A stretch of DNA of 64,000 nucleotides from Lactobacillus selangorensis. Its GTDB lineage: Bacteria > Bacillota > Bacilli > Lactobacillales > Lactobacillaceae. Position numbers and translations under genes: made by a program. Below the pieces are notes generated by a model. It saw nothing but the letters and a program-made list of their open reading frames with translations, did not search any database and was not told the origin of the DNA. Below, one piece after another: positions 63,565-64,000 of this stretch. Numbering within the stretch: the stretch's first letter is position 1; each line of letters opens with the position of its first letter. The DNA lies in contig NZ_JQAZ01000001.1 of the NCBI RefSeq assembly GCF_001437205.1, positions 372,001 through 436,000 of the forward strand. Direction: 5' to 3'.

Positions 63565-64000
63565 TTATTTGTTCTGTTGCAAAGTAGCGATTCGTTCTTG
63601 TGTCTTCTGCAGTTTATCGGCATAGTCGGAACGTTTGGCACGTACTTTGGCGACCACTTGTTCAGGCGCCTTGTCTGTAAAGCCGGCATTGCCCAGCTTC
63701 TTATCGGCTAACCCGATTTCCTGCGTATACTTATCCACATCTTTTTGCAAACGGGCAATTTCAGCATCTAAGTCGATCAATTCGGCTAATGGTACATAAA
63801 CTTCCGCACCCGTCAGCACACCAGTCATCGAGAGGGTCGGTGCCTTGATGTCACGGCCGATCTTCAATTCCTTCGGATGGACGAAACGATCGATGTAAAC
63901 TTGATTATCTGTAAAGATCTGCGCTAACTGGTCATCTTGTGTCTTGATCAGGATATCAACTGGAGTTGACAATGGTGCGTTGACTTCTTTACGGATGCCA
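63565..64000 (-). CDS. valS: Valine-tRNA ligase (C-terminal part, runs off right edge)
   Basis: The last 144 codons or so of ValRS. The visible part covers the end of the anticodon-binding domain and the C-terminal coiled-coil arm typical of ValRS (DLDAEIARLQKDVDKYTQEI; NAGFTDKAPEQVVAKVRAK). The catalytic core and start lie beyond the right edge. folC follows it, a conserved neighbour. Confidence 0.93.
   Translation of the reverse strand, partial: GIRKEVNAPLSTPVDILIKTQDDQLAQIFTDNQVYIDRFVHPKELKIGRDIKAPTLSMTGVLTGAEVYVPLAELIDLDAEIARLQKDVDKYTQEIGLADKKLGNAGFTDKAPEQVVAKVRAKRSDYADKLQKTQERIATLQQNK

Overview
The window is a stretch of core chromosome from a low-to-moderate GC Firmicute, almost certainly a member of the Lactobacillaceae (lactobacilli in the broad sense). 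Support comes from gene order (valS-folC-HAD-radC-mreBCD-minCD; DUF3397/DUF4044 beside mraZ and the dcw cluster; iscS-DUF1831-mnmA; rpoY-rnjA), from T-box, M-box and TPP leaders of Gram-positive type, and from AGGAGG ribosome binding sites. I see no prophage, insertion sequence, CRISPR array, rRNA or tRNA gene. Nearly all genes are on the minus strand; the plus-strand exceptions are rpsT, def, rpoY-rnjA, xpaC-telA and one tiny membrane-protein gene.

Layout, left to right: clpX (partial), tig, tuf, a TPR-like protein, RNase J2 and a degenerate DapA-like protein (1-7.3 kb); rpsO, rpsT, holA and the competence pair comEC/comEA (7.3-12.2 kb); a SepM/YlbL-type protease, coaD, rsmD, ylbG, ftsW (12.2-16 kb); typA, an inositol-phosphatase-family protein, UPF0223 and an orphan ABC-2 permease (16-20 kb); an Mg2+-sensing M-box leader driving a P-type-ATPase-like membrane protein that lacks its catalytic half (20-21.5 kb); def and two tandem KGG-repeat stress genes (21.5-22.8 kb); rpoY-rnjA, recD2, TPR, phosphatase, mnmA, DUF1831, iscS, mtnN (22.9-33.4 kb); xpaC-telA and a cold-shock-like protein (33.5-35.8 kb).

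The right half is cell-envelope and division machinery. The dcw operon is read leftward from 52.5 kb: mraZ-rsmH-ftsL-pbp2B-mraY-murD-murG-divIB-ftsA-ftsZ-sepF-ylmG-ylmH-divIVA, ending in T-box-controlled ileS. To its right are DUF3397, DUF4044 and thiT with a TPP riboswitch, a probable histidine ABC transporter behind an unusual T-box leader with two antiterminator/terminator modules, minD-minC, mreD-mreC-mreB, radC, a HAD phosphatase, folC and the 3' end of valS.

The most interesting items are: the M-box-controlled pseudo-P-type ATPase with a possible leader peptide; the duplicated T-box decision module; the catalytically dead DapA homologue kept beside rnjB; a three-repeat, 10-bp-periodic MraZ operator; and the dual-pairing expression platform of the thiT TPP riboswitch. 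All calls were made by reading the sequence; no database search was run.
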